Source: Ficedula albicollis | Taxonomy: Eukaryota > Chordata > Aves > Passeriformes > Muscicapidae | Direction of reading: 5' to 3' | NCBI RefSeq assembly: GCF_000247815.1 | Contig: NC_021673.1 | Span: 38,147,102-38,211,101 of the forward strand | DNA: 64,000 nt | Shown here: positions 1-11,600 of the stretch, piece by piece | Layout of the letters: every line of letters starts with the position of its first letter | Position numbering within the stretch: the stretch's first letter is position 1 | Position numbers and translations under genes: made by a program | Notes under the pieces: model-generated | What the model saw: only the letters and a program-made list of their open reading frames with translations | Told to the model about the DNA's origin: nothing | The model's database searches: none

Positions 1-2239
1 TAGGCACTTTCATTTGTTTAGTTTTGTTTAAGCAGCTATCTGAAATCCAAAAGCTGTGCCAAAGATGGCAATGTGTTCATAAATTCAGTGTCCAAGTGAT
101 AAGTGAAAGACCCTGCATCTGAAAAGTAAATCTACTCATACATTTTTAACTTAACATAATCTTAGGGATTTCTATAAAGATGCTTAAATGTAGTAGTAAG
201 TTTAAACCAAGAATTTTTGTGTGTTCTGTTGATACCCAAAATTGTGTTTAATTGTTAATAAACTTTTGAAAGTGGAGCAAAAATAATTCATTTGTAGGCT
301 GGCCACTAATCTATTTAGTAGTAACCTTAATTGTAGCTGATACTTTGCTAGTGGGTAATAGTAATGTATAGAATCAAATAACCTCATTCAATCTGTTTTG
401 CCTCTTGCACCTCTCTAACACACTTTTTGTGAAATATCATCATTGATGTTAAAATTAAATGTTTGTAAAGAAGTATTAATCTTCTGCTTTCCGAGTCAGG
501 GGAGCAGGAGGTAATTTGTGGTGTCCTTCAAACTTACAGCAGATGCAAATTAAATTATCAATATAGCAACACTATTTAACAAGTACTTGCTTCATATTAA
601 CTATAAATACTTGAAGAAGGGGGATAGACACAAACACTTAACTGTATGACAGGAAAGTATATTTTTCTCGTAAATGTTCAACATAGGCCTGCATTTAATG
701 ATACAGAAATGCTCAACTGTACTGTTCTGGTGAAATTTCTAAATTATTGTGTTTAATGGTGCAGTTAGCTTCCTGTTTAAAAAGAAATCCCCAAAATCTG
801 TTTTTTTTTTTACATTTGATGTATCAACAATTATTCTTGCCTCCGTATTTTAATGAAGCCTACAAAGTAAATTAGAGGGGAAAAAAAAAGCCCAATTAGT
901 AACTGTGTGTTTTGTCTGCAATGTTTTTTGGCCATGTGAGTATTTTACATGAGTGGAGTGAAATTCAGCTTTGTCAGTGCATCAGAACAAGATCTGTGCA
1001 GCAGTAGACTCCAAATGGACATTTTGATGAGGTTATAAATACTGCACGTAATTTGGAATGTCCTGCAAAATGTGGATGCAATCCTCAGGACCATGTGTAA
1101 ATATGATCTTAAAGCTGAGAAAAAATGAAAAATGAAAATGTTGAAACAATTGCTGGGTGCAAGCTGCACCTGCTTGTAACTTGACTGCTTCTGCACTCAT
1201 TCAGAACTTCTATTAAAGAAACCCAATGCTAATGCAGTTCTAGATACAGTTCTAGAATCCAAAAGATTGCTCTGAGGGCATTTTTCTATTTGTGGTCCCT
1301 TTGTACTGGCTTAGCAGCTTAATACCACGTGGATTGTTGGGTTTTATCACAGATCTGTAGAACAGCCCAAGTTGGAGGGGCCCTCAGAGGATCCCTGTGC
1401 CCCACCCTTTTGCCCTGCACCCTGAGGTTATCTGGCACCACAACATGTTGATGTCTGCTCTGTGGTTTATTTGGCTGGGTTTCATTTTAGAAAAAGTTCT
1501 TCTGAAAACTGACAGAAGTAATTACTTTGGAGTGAAACCATTCAGCCAGACTATAGAGCAAGAGTGGTTATTGGGCCCTGGTAAGATAGGCCCATGGAAG
1601 TCCTTTTGTGTAGAACTTAGCAACTTTCTGATGGAGAGAAATTAGGAGAAGCTACTGCTCAGAAGGGTGACAGCTTTCACCCTTATTTTTTGGTTAAGAC
1701 GGAGGAGGAATCTTGGAGCTACAAGAGCAACAAAGAAATTACCAGTCAATTGACTCATAAGAACTGGAGAGGAGACAGCTTGAAAAAAATAGGAGTGAGT
1801 TGATCTGGTAGAGGGCCATTTTATACGTTGTCTGCAAACACTTATTCTGGCTGGATAACTAGGAACTGTTTGACCCATTTCTGTCTGTGTTTTGTGCCTT
1901 TTCAATGTTTCTGTATCTTTTGCACTAGCATCCTGATCTTAAAGCCTGTTCTGGGTGGGTGGATTCCTGCAAGAACTGTCATTTACTGGCACAGCACACC
2001 TGTGCAGATACATTTCACTGCTCAAGTTACCAATGTATTTCACTCCTGGAAATCATAGATAAAGTAGCTGATCATTAAGAAGTTAAGTGTCTTCACTTCT
2101 GTCATTACCAGTGCACTGAATCAAATCAGATTATACAATGAGTATACTGATATGCCTATAACGCGTTGCTCTGTTTGCTCAGGTAATTTAATCTTGGTAA
2201 AATCTCAGGTTTAACTCTTACTTCCTGTTCACCTTCCAG
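1..2239 (+). other. RAB5A: RAB5A last intron (partial)
   Basis: This stretch precedes the final RAB5A coding exon and ends in a pyrimidine-rich tract and AG at 2238-2239. I looked for the preceding RAB5A exon (the part encoding the SAK-type base-recognition motif) and did not find it, so the intron must begin upstream of the window. The DNA is AT-rich. Apart from a CR1-like scrap near 1349-1440 I recognise nothing in it. Short open frames here have no family resemblance. Confidence 0.75.
1349..1440 (-). repeat. CR1-like LINE fragment
   Basis: The run from 'agcccaagttggaggggccc' into 'tcagaggatc' resembles the reverse-complemented 3' end of avian CR1 elements (usual form: agcccaagttggaagggacc, then a cctcaaaggatc-type stretch). 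Only this short part matches and the rest fades into unrecognised DNA. It lies in the RAB5A intron. The assignment is from memory of the CR1 consensus and could be a chance match. Confidence 0.4.
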
Positions 2240-2355
2240 CGAAAAAATTGCCCAAGAATGAACCACAGAATGCAGGAGCCAGCTCTGCCAGAGGAAGAGG
2301 AGTAGACCTTACTGAACCCACACAACCACCCAAGAGTCAATGTTGTAGTAACTAA
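2240..2355 (+). CDS. RAB5A: RAB5A final coding exon (C-terminal tail of Rab5A GTPase)
   Basis: Rab5A is the small GTPase that controls early endosome tethering and fusion. This exon encodes only its C-terminal hypervariable tail. After the acceptor AG at 2238-2239, two bases complete an Ala codon. The frame then reads [25 protein letters not shown] and [11 protein letters not shown], with TAA at 2353-2355. The C-terminal CysCys pair in QCCSN is the geranylgeranylation site that anchors Rab5 to membranes. The tail matches mammalian RAB5A closely and differs mainly at PPKS near the end, which separates it from RAB5B and RAB5C. The GTP-binding domain is encoded upstream of the window. It is expected to be intact here, since this exon has no lesion. 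Synteny with PP2D1 and KAT2B downstream supports the call. Confidence 0.95.
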
Positions 2356-3735
2356 AAGATCAATTGCTTTAAACTGTTCTGAATATTCTTCTGCTTCCTA
2401 ACTGTTAATAACCATGGAATTGGAGTGCTTAACCTGGTCCAGTACAGCTTCCAAACAGCGAAGAGACTTACGATAATACTCAAGTTCATGATAAAGAGTT
2501 TTATTTTGACCTAAAATTTTAACATGCATGTATCTACCACTGGCTGTAATGTTTCAGCAGTAGAGGAGAGATGGAAGCGGAATAAACTTCCTTCAGTTGA
2601 AAGGTTTTAAAAATCAGTTGTTACTATTAGGGGTTTAGAAGAACTACTTTCTGTGGACCTAATTGGCCAGTTCCTGTAGCCTCAATACTGATCACTGTTA
2701 TAATAAATAGAATTGGGTCTTTTCATAATTCTCAATTGTGCTTTAAAACTTCCGTAGAAACAGGGTCTAAAAATTGCTTAAACTTATTTGCAGTATTGAT
2801 GCAACCAGTTGTTTCTGCAGGTATCCACTGTTTAGTTATACATTCCATAGGTTAATAATTTTATTACAAATAATACTTGCATTAACAATTTTAAGAATCC
2901 TATGCTTGCCAGAAAGTGGAGTTTTAGTTGGTACACTGTATGTAAATTATATCAACCCAGTTAGTTATCTTAATGAATTAGTGATGAATCAAGTCTAACT
3001 TCATTTCTAATCTGTGCAGAGGGTGCAGACCAGTAAATTCAACTCTACAACTTAGGATATGGGGTTTTTTGTCCTCTACAAACTGTAAGAGCTCTTCAAG
3101 TAAAACCACAACAAACTCGGTGTCTGTGACTTCTTTCTTGTTTCTGATCATTGCTGGCCATTACAGTTTGTTTTTCCCCTAAGGAAAAAAAATAGTGCAC
3201 TAATGATTATGTACATCCAACTTAATTTTAAATTTGGATATTAATGTACTGTAAATAGGTACTCTGCATTGTAGTCTACATTTGTTTAATACTTTCTGTA
3301 ATATTTAAGAGTTGCTTAAAGGTATACAGAATGTACAGTTACTTAAAGCTAACTTTTTTCCTCTCTAATCGAAGGGGGTTCTGAGTTCTTCCTTTATGGC
3401 TAGAACAGTAATAAATGATGCTCCTGTATCTGTAACATAAGTACTGCTGTCTGTCAGTAATGAACTTCGCAACTTTGTTTTCCAAAGTACATTTTATTTT
3501 GATCAGTCCAGTATATTGCACTAATTCTTTTAGTTATTTTCATTATATGAAATCTACAAAGTGTGTCAGAAGAGATGAATTAGTCTATTTAAATGTTGAA
3601 CTGATAGAAACTTACTTGTGCAGATTTTAAATTTGCAGTAATCTGGGTTTAGCAAGAAAAATGACAGTTCACCAGTGTTTAGTTTTATATTGAGGTGCTC
3701 AGGTTTGAATAAAGTGGTTTAAAAAAATTTTGATT
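2356..3735 (+). other. RAB5A: RAB5A 3' UTR
   Basis: Non-coding DNA runs directly on from the RAB5A stop codon. It is AT-rich with several AATAAA hexamers (2581, 2702 and 3708). The one at 3708-3713 is the most distal before the antisense PP2D1 remnant begins and is taken as the likely main poly(A) signal. The exact 3' end is inferred, not seen. Confidence 0.6.
3708..3713 (+). terminator. RAB5A: Candidate RAB5A poly(A) signal AATAAA
   Basis: This is a canonical AATAAA inside 'tttgaataaagtggtt', about 1.35 kb after the RAB5A stop codon. Upstream hexamers at 2581 and 2702 could serve shorter isoforms. The choice of this one is by position only. Confidence 0.5.
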
Positions 3736-3913
3736 ACTGCTTCTTATTGAGAGTTTCAGAAGGTTTTATTGCATTTGTACAGTTCCAGATAAGATGTCTG
3801 ATTCACTGTATGGGTCAGCATTTAAGATGCTTACAATAAATTCATGGCACAGCTAAATATAAGCTTGTCCTATATATACACCTTTGGCACTCCAGTCATC
3901 CTATGATAAATCT

Positions 3914-5600
3914 TTAAATGTTGAGGTAATTGGGTATCTTATCACATCCATTTAGAAGTACGATCAAAATTGTAATATTGTCTCTTGAACCTGCAGCTAA
4001 TGCAGTCTTTGCCAGCTGTTCACAAGGTGACTTGTTGCATTGCAGTGTCTCTGAGCTGACTGTGTCCTTTCTTCAGCTTGTGATTTGCAATTGATCAGGT
4101 ACACTTTTGTGTATTTTTCAAACTGTGATGGTGGTGTAGAACCCAATGGTGATACCGTCTCTAGCAGTTCTTGACCAACATCACCTGCAGTTTGCCACAA
4201 AATGATTTGGAGTCCATTTTTTCTGCCAGCTGTGTATTTGAGTCAGAATTAGATGGTGTGGTTTTGTTTATTGTGGGGGCAATTTCATGGCTTTAGACCC
4301 TGATGCCAGCACATTCTCTTGCAACTGTCATAGCTGTGACTTGGACCTGTTGCACAGTGTTGGTTTCTTCTTCCTCTGAAGTCTCACTGTGGATAAAAAC
4401 TCTGATAAAATTTTCTGTCCTCAAACTGAGTTCTTCATAGTCACTTTGTGTGCTAGAATTGGAGTAGTGTATCTCTATTCTTTGAATTTACTTCCTTGTT
4501 ACTGAAAAGAGGCAGTTTTGGACTAGGTTGATTCTTGTGGTATATTTTGAAGTATGTACTTTATTGGAATAAAACAGCTGTATTCTATCTTGCAGATGTT
4601 TAATAGTGTTTGAGTCAGTTAAGTTGTCTCCAGTGAGGGATACCAGATACCGACATGAAGTCCTGTTTTGTTGAACAGCGTTTGTGCATTCTCTAATAAT
4701 GAGTGAATGTTGAGAATCTCCAGTGAGGGATACCAGATACCAACATGAAGTCCTGTTTTGTTGAACAGCGTTCGTGCATTCTCTAATAATGAGTGAATGT
4801 TGAGACTTGGTGCAAGTACTTCAGGTAATCCAAAACCCCTCAAAGCCCATAAGAAGCCAAAATAAGAAACTTGCAAGTAACATTGATAGGGACAGATGCA
4901 ATATGAGGTACAGGCATAACAGATGTTCTTTTCACTGGAGCTCTGTGATGTCCAAGAGCCCTTGTAGTTCTCAGGCATCCCTCTACTAATCTGGTTTATT
5001 AGTGCTGATGTTTCCACCATTCTGAAGTGTTTTCTCTCACATTAGAAGTGCTCCTGAGAGATATTACTCCATTTTTACGTAAGACTGCCCATACATCATC
5101 TGAAGCTAATATTTATAGCATACTGGGTTTTTTAAAGATACTGCTATTGCGGTATTGGGGTTTTGTTAAGGACTGGAAAAAAACCTGAGATCATTGTTAA
5201 TAATCTGCTTCACAGACAACAATATGTCCATCATTGAATCCATTTCTGGTTTTACAGCAAGATTTTCTGTGGTTTTCCCCCTTCCATTCTTAGAAGACTG
5301 TTCTGGAATCTGAATCTCCTGACTGCAAATAAACTCTTATGAGGATCTCAGGTGACATTTCATTCAGCTTGAAGTGCAGTCTAATAAGAAAATATGTACT
5401 CTTGTTTAAAAACCAGTCAAGGTGCAACTTCCTCTATCTTTCTCAAATACTTTTGCTTTTTCCTCCTATGAATGTGTGCTTTCAAGGGTCTGAATGAACT
5501 CAGCAAGAAGTTTCAGGTCAGACTGTTTCTAGCAGCCTACAATTTCTAGTTCTTGAAAGTAATTTGGACATGATGTAGGATTTACTGTTTACTTATGTGT
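3914..5600 (-). pseudogene. PP2D1: PP2D1 (PP2C-like domain protein) pseudogene
   Basis: Read on the minus strand, the pieces in order are: weak similarity near 5400-5500; AVLRKNGVISL (5070-5025); LQNGGNISTNKPD (5027-4989); LVEGCLRTTRALG (4989-4950); VPHIASVPINVTCKFLILAS (4910-4850), matching the PP2C motif around FLIxASxGLW; and at the C-terminus KTALAAGSRDNITILIVLL, the PP2C signature around GSRDNIT, ending in a stop at 3914-3916. The frame is destroyed. There are stops at 5113-5115, 4840-4842 (where the motif Trp TGG has become TGA) and 4073-4075. Two compensating shifts lie near 5028 and 4989, and a further frame change lies between 4840 and 4075. A 90-bp tandem duplication sits inside. 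The location between RAB5A and KAT2B, on the opposite strand, is where PP2D1 lies in mammals, so this is a decayed resident gene, not a retrocopy. The 5' limit is approximate. Confidence 0.82.
4627..4805. repeat. Two-copy 90-bp tandem duplication inside the PP2D1 remnant
   Basis: Copies at 4627-4716 and 4717-4805 differ at about two positions (for example 'gtttgtgc' against 'gttcgtgc'). Ninety bases is a multiple of three, so an open frame reads through both copies on the minus strand. The high identity suggests the duplication arose after the gene was already broken, or was recently homogenised. Confidence 0.9.
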
Positions 5601-8158
5601 TGCCTTAAATCTCTTACTTGGTTAAGGCACCCAAGGGAGCAAGAATTCTTAGTCATTGTGTGAAGTTGAGGACTAATTTCTTTGCTTTAGTAAGAAGAGG
5701 TATTTTCCCTGTCCCTCAGTATTTCTGAAATCTGAGGATTGAAAGTGTTAGAAATTGCAGCACTGCAGGGGACCGGTCATGTCAGATTTGAACACAGAGC
5801 ATAAAGGCAAGAGCTCTGAACTGAAGTGCTGTATTTATTGTTTGACATCCTCTGTGGCTGCCTGGGTGACTGTTTCTTGTGTAAGAGGAGATGTTTTGTC
5901 TGCTCCCATGTGTTGGCATAAGGGTAAAAGTGATGCCAGGCAGAAGGAACTTGTTTGGAGTGTGGTGCCTTTTTGGACATGAAGTTGGCTGCAGTGTGTT
6001 CATTTATATTGTGTTTTTAAGATGGTCTGGCTAGACTGGGGCACAGACCTCTGAAAAGGGGTGTATGGGTAGGCATTGCTTACACAGTAGTTGTGTTTCT
6101 TGAGCAGTACTGACATCACTAACTGTAGGAGACAGCTAAGTGTAGTCTGTGAAGGCAAATTTCTTCTGCTTTAAATCAAAAAATGATTCAAAATTCCAAG
6201 CTGAAAGGATAAACCTTTTTAATTAATTATAAATTGTAGATGCCTTAAGTTGTGCTCTGTATGTGTCCTTGTGCTTGCTTACCCCTCCTTCCTCTGATTT
6301 CCATGGAGAGCTGGAAGAATGTGTAAAATATCCTTTGAACCCTTGGAGCAGGACCACCAACTGTAAGCCTAACAAAGGGCATAATGTGACCCGTGTGGAA
6401 CAATTTGACTGCAAGAGAGAGTAAAATCTAGTCCCTTTTGGATGCAAGTCTCTCTTGTCTGCAAACCAGAGACAGAGCAAAAGAATCAACAAAACTTAGA
6501 TGACCTATCAATATGGTACTGAAGGAGGAAGGTGGCCTGTGTCACCATCTCCTGCTCCTTGTATCATCCTCTTTAGTTGCTTCTGGAGCTGAAGGAGCAT
6601 GTCTACTTCTGTAAGAACTTGTTCCTTGGGGAAAAATAAAGGTTCGTGTTACATTAATTTTTTCCTTTGATGTGGTACATTTGGTGGAAAATTAATTGTC
6701 TTAGATTAAATGAATATGTATTTAGCAGCAGTTCAGAAATGTGGATTTTAATCATAAAAGGTTTAAAGTCCATCTGATGGGCTTGAACCTTAACTTGTTG
6801 GCAGAGCTTGAATTTATGGTATCCTTAATTGCAGCCAGCATGAAACCCTCTCTGTGAGGAATGGATGGAGGCAGGTAACAAGACCCAGAAGCAATTAGGT
6901 AGAGAGTTCACCTAGTCTCAGTTCTTGCCTTCATCAATCTCTTTGGAATAAAATGTGTTTCTGTCCCACTAAGGTGGAAACAAATGCATCTGAAAACATT
7001 GCAGCCTTTTTTTTGAGTTAGTGCTGTATCCAAGAAAAGGTATGACTGCATTTCCTGAAAGAATAGCTGGGCTAATGCTAAACTACCTGTTTTGATACCT
7101 GTACCAGTACCAGTCACATAGGTGCAGGAAGCTTATTTGAGATGAAGTACAGCTGTAGCAGCAAACACTGAAGAATGGAGGTGGTGAGATACACCACAGT
7201 TACCTAGTCCTAGTTCAGTGTCAGTGCATGGTAAAGTTGGTTTGCAGTGTTTCTCAGGCTGGCAGATAAGTTATTGTTAAGGAAAAGTATTTTTTTTAAT
7301 ATATCTGGAATTGTTTTTTCAAATATGGAACATGATTTTTTTTTTGTCCTGACAATACTGAAGCCTCTCAAATGGTTCTCCTTTTTTTTCTGCTGATCCT
7401 TGACCCTCTTCAAATTTCCTATGGAGAAATATGAAGAAGTCTTAAAAGTTGAGTGAATGCACACATCACAGGAAGAAAGAGAGCCTCTGATGTCAGCTGC
7501 AGTGTCAGCCCAGCTTACTGATGCCAGGGAGAGGGATGGTGTGAAAGTGGTGTAGTGCTGGGCATGAGCTTCAGGCAGAGGCAGGAAGAGAATGTAACAG
7601 TAGACACAAATCCATTTGGAGCTCTTCACCCACCTGCTTTTTTTTTTTTATATAACTGCTTGTGCACTCCTTTGTGGGAAAGCAAGTATCTTGCTTGTAA
7701 TCTCACAGCTGTTACATGTACAGGAGAGGGCTTGACTGGTAACAAAAATCACCAGGTGGGAAGATACAGTGACTAGAGTTGCTACTTTGCAAGAGCTTTT
7801 TCTAGTATCTCTTGTAGCAGGAGTGGGTGCAGAAGCATTAGGAATGTATCATCGTTTCTGATTGTAATAAATAACTGATTCCGTACTATAGAAAAGCAAG
7901 GTTCTACTTCATAAGGAAACAGGTCTGAATAGTTCTTTCATGACAGTAAAATACAACTGATTCCTATTTCAGAAAATAATAATTCAGATTATTCCCTCAA
8001 ATCATGTTTTCAGTTTGTTGGTAGCAAAATGTGGTGGCAGTTAGTCCAATGAAGCAAATGAATTCAAATAATATCTTAAGCATATTTCATTGACACAAGG
8101 ACTTTATCAGATCAAAAATCAGAAGCCTGTCCTAAAGTGATGACACCTTAAACCTCTC

Positions 8159-8160
<2 letters not shown>

Positions 8161-8189
<29 letters not shown>

Positions 8190-8227
8190 TAAAAAATTGG
8201 GGGTTTAAAAAAAAAAAAAAAAAAAAA
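8161..8227. repeat. A-rich low-complexity tract
   Basis: Two long A runs are separated by a short 'taaaaaattgggggttta' spacer. It could be the poly(A) relic of an old retroposed sequence, but no body of such an element is recognisable next to it. Confidence 0.8.
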
Positions 8228-8499
8228 CAACTAAAATTTCATACTATTCTTACAGAGGTCCCTTGTGTATTATGGAATTCTTCCTAACTCTTATATTAGT
8301 AAATTGAATTAAATGCTTTAATTTGAATATTGTGCTCAGGCTACTTATCTAATAAGCTGAATCCTATTGTCTGATAGCAGTATCAGTTGTGAGGGAATTT
8401 ATCATGTCTCCTTCACTTTGTCAAGCTAAAGGAATTGCTGCTTTTTATCTCCAGATACCAACTGCCAGCAGATCTCTAGATTAATTTATGCTTGCAAGG

Positions 8500-8600
8500 T
8501 TTTTTTGGTGGTTTGTTTTTTTGTTTTTGTTTTTGTTTTTGTTGAGGTTTTTTTGGTGGTTTTTTTTTTTGTTGTTTTTGGTTTTTTTTGTAATTGATGA
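8500..8600. repeat. T-rich simple repeat with TTTTTG units
   Basis: Repeated 'ttttgt' units and two copies of 'aggtttttttggtggttt' make a low-complexity tract. The Lys/Pro-rich open frame on its minus strand is a composition artefact. Confidence 0.8.
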
Positions 8601-11600
8601 AGGGGGGAAAAAAATCCTGGCATGGAATATACTTACCTATAATAGCAACGTGCAGTAGCCCAGTAATACCTTTAGCTGTCCTGGCTAATGGACTATGCGT
8701 GTTGTTTTCAGGATGTTTTCTTTCTTTCCCAGTGCCATCCATCTCTTCACTAGGAATTATTTTTACCACTGAACTGCAGTGAGCTTTGGAAACCTCATTC
8801 CTTCCCAGCTGTAAAAATCTGCATTCTTCAAAAGGAGTTGGCATACATTTTCATGGTACACTTTCTTGACAAGACTGGTCTTCTTGGTCTCCTCATTGCC
8901 TGTTTTTTCTCTTTTTCCCTGTAATCTGCCTTGATTACTTGAAGTAGCAAAAAAAAAATCTAGAACTTGCTCTTTGTTTTTGTTTTTGTAGGAGGAATCT
9001 ATGTGAGAAAGCTGTTCAAGAAATAAAAGTGGAAGCTTTGCTACAATTGTTTCTGTAGCTGTCACACTGTGACAGCCATCAAGAATCTCCAGAAAGCATG
9101 TATCTGACCTACTTTCATGGTTGTCCAGCACAATAAACCTGTCTTCCATGTCTCTCTGCCATGTGGAATTTTTATCTTAGCAAATCAGTAATGCTTTTAT
9201 TAAAGAATTATTTCCTTTCTTAGAAGTACCAGGATTGTTGATATTGGCAAGATCACAGTGTGGGAGTGTGGATTATCCACAAGGAATTCAAGTGAATAAT
9301 TAATCTGCCTGTGTATCTCAGAGAATTCAGCAGTGTAGAATTTAGGTATTGCAAGGACCTGACTCTACTCGGCACCAGCCTCTCTGCCCATCTTCCAGCC
9401 AGAGCTCGTGTCTTCCCCCTGTCCTTATCTACCTCCAGTTTTTCCACTCCAGCTCCTTGCTCCAGTCTCCCCCACCAGCTCAGTCTCTCACCTCACTCTG
9501 CATCCCCCATGTATTCCCAGGTCTGGCACCTGGTGCTGCAAAGCCAAGAATCAGAGCTGTAGCGCCTCCAGGCAAGGTGCTTCCTGACAGCCCTGGTGGC
9601 ACAGAGGGACTTTTCTGAATTCAGTACCTGCACTTTGGCATGTCTCTACCTGGCATGGGCAAACTGATGCTGCTTTCTAAATACTGGAACTAGCTCTGAT
9701 TTGGGAAAATTGACAAGAATGACAAAAGATGCACTGTTGATGCCATTTCAGCCAAACTGTAGTTTAAAACCTGACCATCTTGGAGCTTCTCTAGAAAAAA
9801 ATTAGACTTTTGGCTTAGTACATTCAAAACAACATATCTTCCAAATCCTATTCTCAGAAACAGCTAAGCCTTTTTACCTAGAATTTTTTTTCAAGTGATT
9901 CTGCTTCAGGCTTGGAAAATTTCAGTATGAGCTGCATCTTGTGTAACATCCAGCATGTGATGTACGTGCACAGACACCATAACACAAAATCCTGACACAA
10001 TGTGAGCAGCTAAGCTTGCCAGCCTGTACTTCATGTATCTACTAACTATGAAAACATAGTGTTTATATTCAAGTTGATTATGGGGTTGGTTTTTTTTTTT
10101 GTATTTAGCATTTATGTCTGGATGCGTGAGAAAAATCAGAAAAAAATGCATATACTGTTGTATTCTCTGTTATGAGATTTCTGTTTCAGTCAATCTTTGT
10201 TAACTGCTGATAATTCATCAGCAGGGCAAAGGTAGGTAGTTTAGCAGCAGTAATACCCCACAGCCACATTACAAGAGCAGCCTTTGGGAATTTCATCCTA
10301 CTTCAACATCATTTCTTTACTGGGGCTCTCTCTTTGGATTCCCTACAGCCACACCTGAATAGACTAATTTCCACCTGTTTTCCAGGATTTCAGCTATGAA
10401 GTACATTTTTTTGGGTCTCACTACTTCTTTCCATCACCTCTGTATTATAAGGATTTCTGCAGTTTGTGTTTCAATGTATGCCTCTTTTCTGTCATGGCAG
10501 CTGTTAGATAAAATTTTGTTTAAAGCCAAAGCCCTAACCTCCTCCAGCTCAAATTAATCCTAATACATCTTAATGAATCAAGTGCCTCTGATCAGCTGAG
10601 GTAGATCAATTACAACATCTTCTGTAAAGGGTGATGGTATTAAGCAGAGCCACTTAAAAACCCCTTATGACAGTGTAGTATAGCTTATTCTTGCAGAGGT
10701 GGATTGCAGCTGGCTACAATTCTCAATCTGCTGTAGGACCAGTTTATAGGAAAGTCTGCCTTTCAACAAGAGGTGACCATCAGCCTCCTCTGAAAATGCT
10801 GCACCACTTCAGCAGGGCAAGGTAAGGAGGTACTCCTTAAAAAACTTCTTCTGCAGATCCCTTTTCCTTTATTCTGCATAATTTGAATTTGAGACTGAGA
10901 GATGGTAAAAGATTTTTACTGCTGTCATTACAATGATGCATTCAGGCCTGAGAAAATTAGGACTAATGTATACAGAACACCTGGTAAGCTATTTTTTGTC
11001 AGTCTTTTAAATATGAACCCATTTATACTTGATGTATATAAAAGCCCCTTGGATTAGAGACAGGGAATCAAAAATTTCAGCAAAATGTTAGTTTGGTCTC
11101 AGCAAACAATTATTAACACTTACATACATTTTACATGGGTTTGTATCTCCATAAATGGCTGTCAGTGCTAACAAATCACATTTTCAAAACACCAAAACAG
11201 TCCCAGTAAATTAGTGTGTAAATAACCAGGATAATATACATAACAATTCATGTAGCAAGATAAGCTACAATTCTTTAGTTGCAATAACTTTTCTTATAAT
11301 TCTTAAAAGGGCAGCCCTGACAGTAATTTTTTTATGGTATGTATAAATTGCTTATGTTAATAGCTAAAAACCTTGTAAGAATTAAAAAAAAAAATTAAAC
11401 ATTTGCTTTGCTGATATCTTATGAAGTAAAAAGATAAGGCCTCCCTGCATTTCTCTCATCAGTAACAAATACAGACTGGGAGGTTTTTTGCTGTCAGGTT
11501 AAAGGATAACAGTGAGATACTGACAACACAATACACCAAGCTAAAGCACTCCCAGCCTCACAGTGAAAGATAAAATTCAGCTTTCTAGCTCACACCCTGT

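Noticed and set aside
8476..9149. Minus-strand frames rich in Lys, Gln and Pro
   Set aside because: They arise from the T-rich simple repeat read on the other strand.
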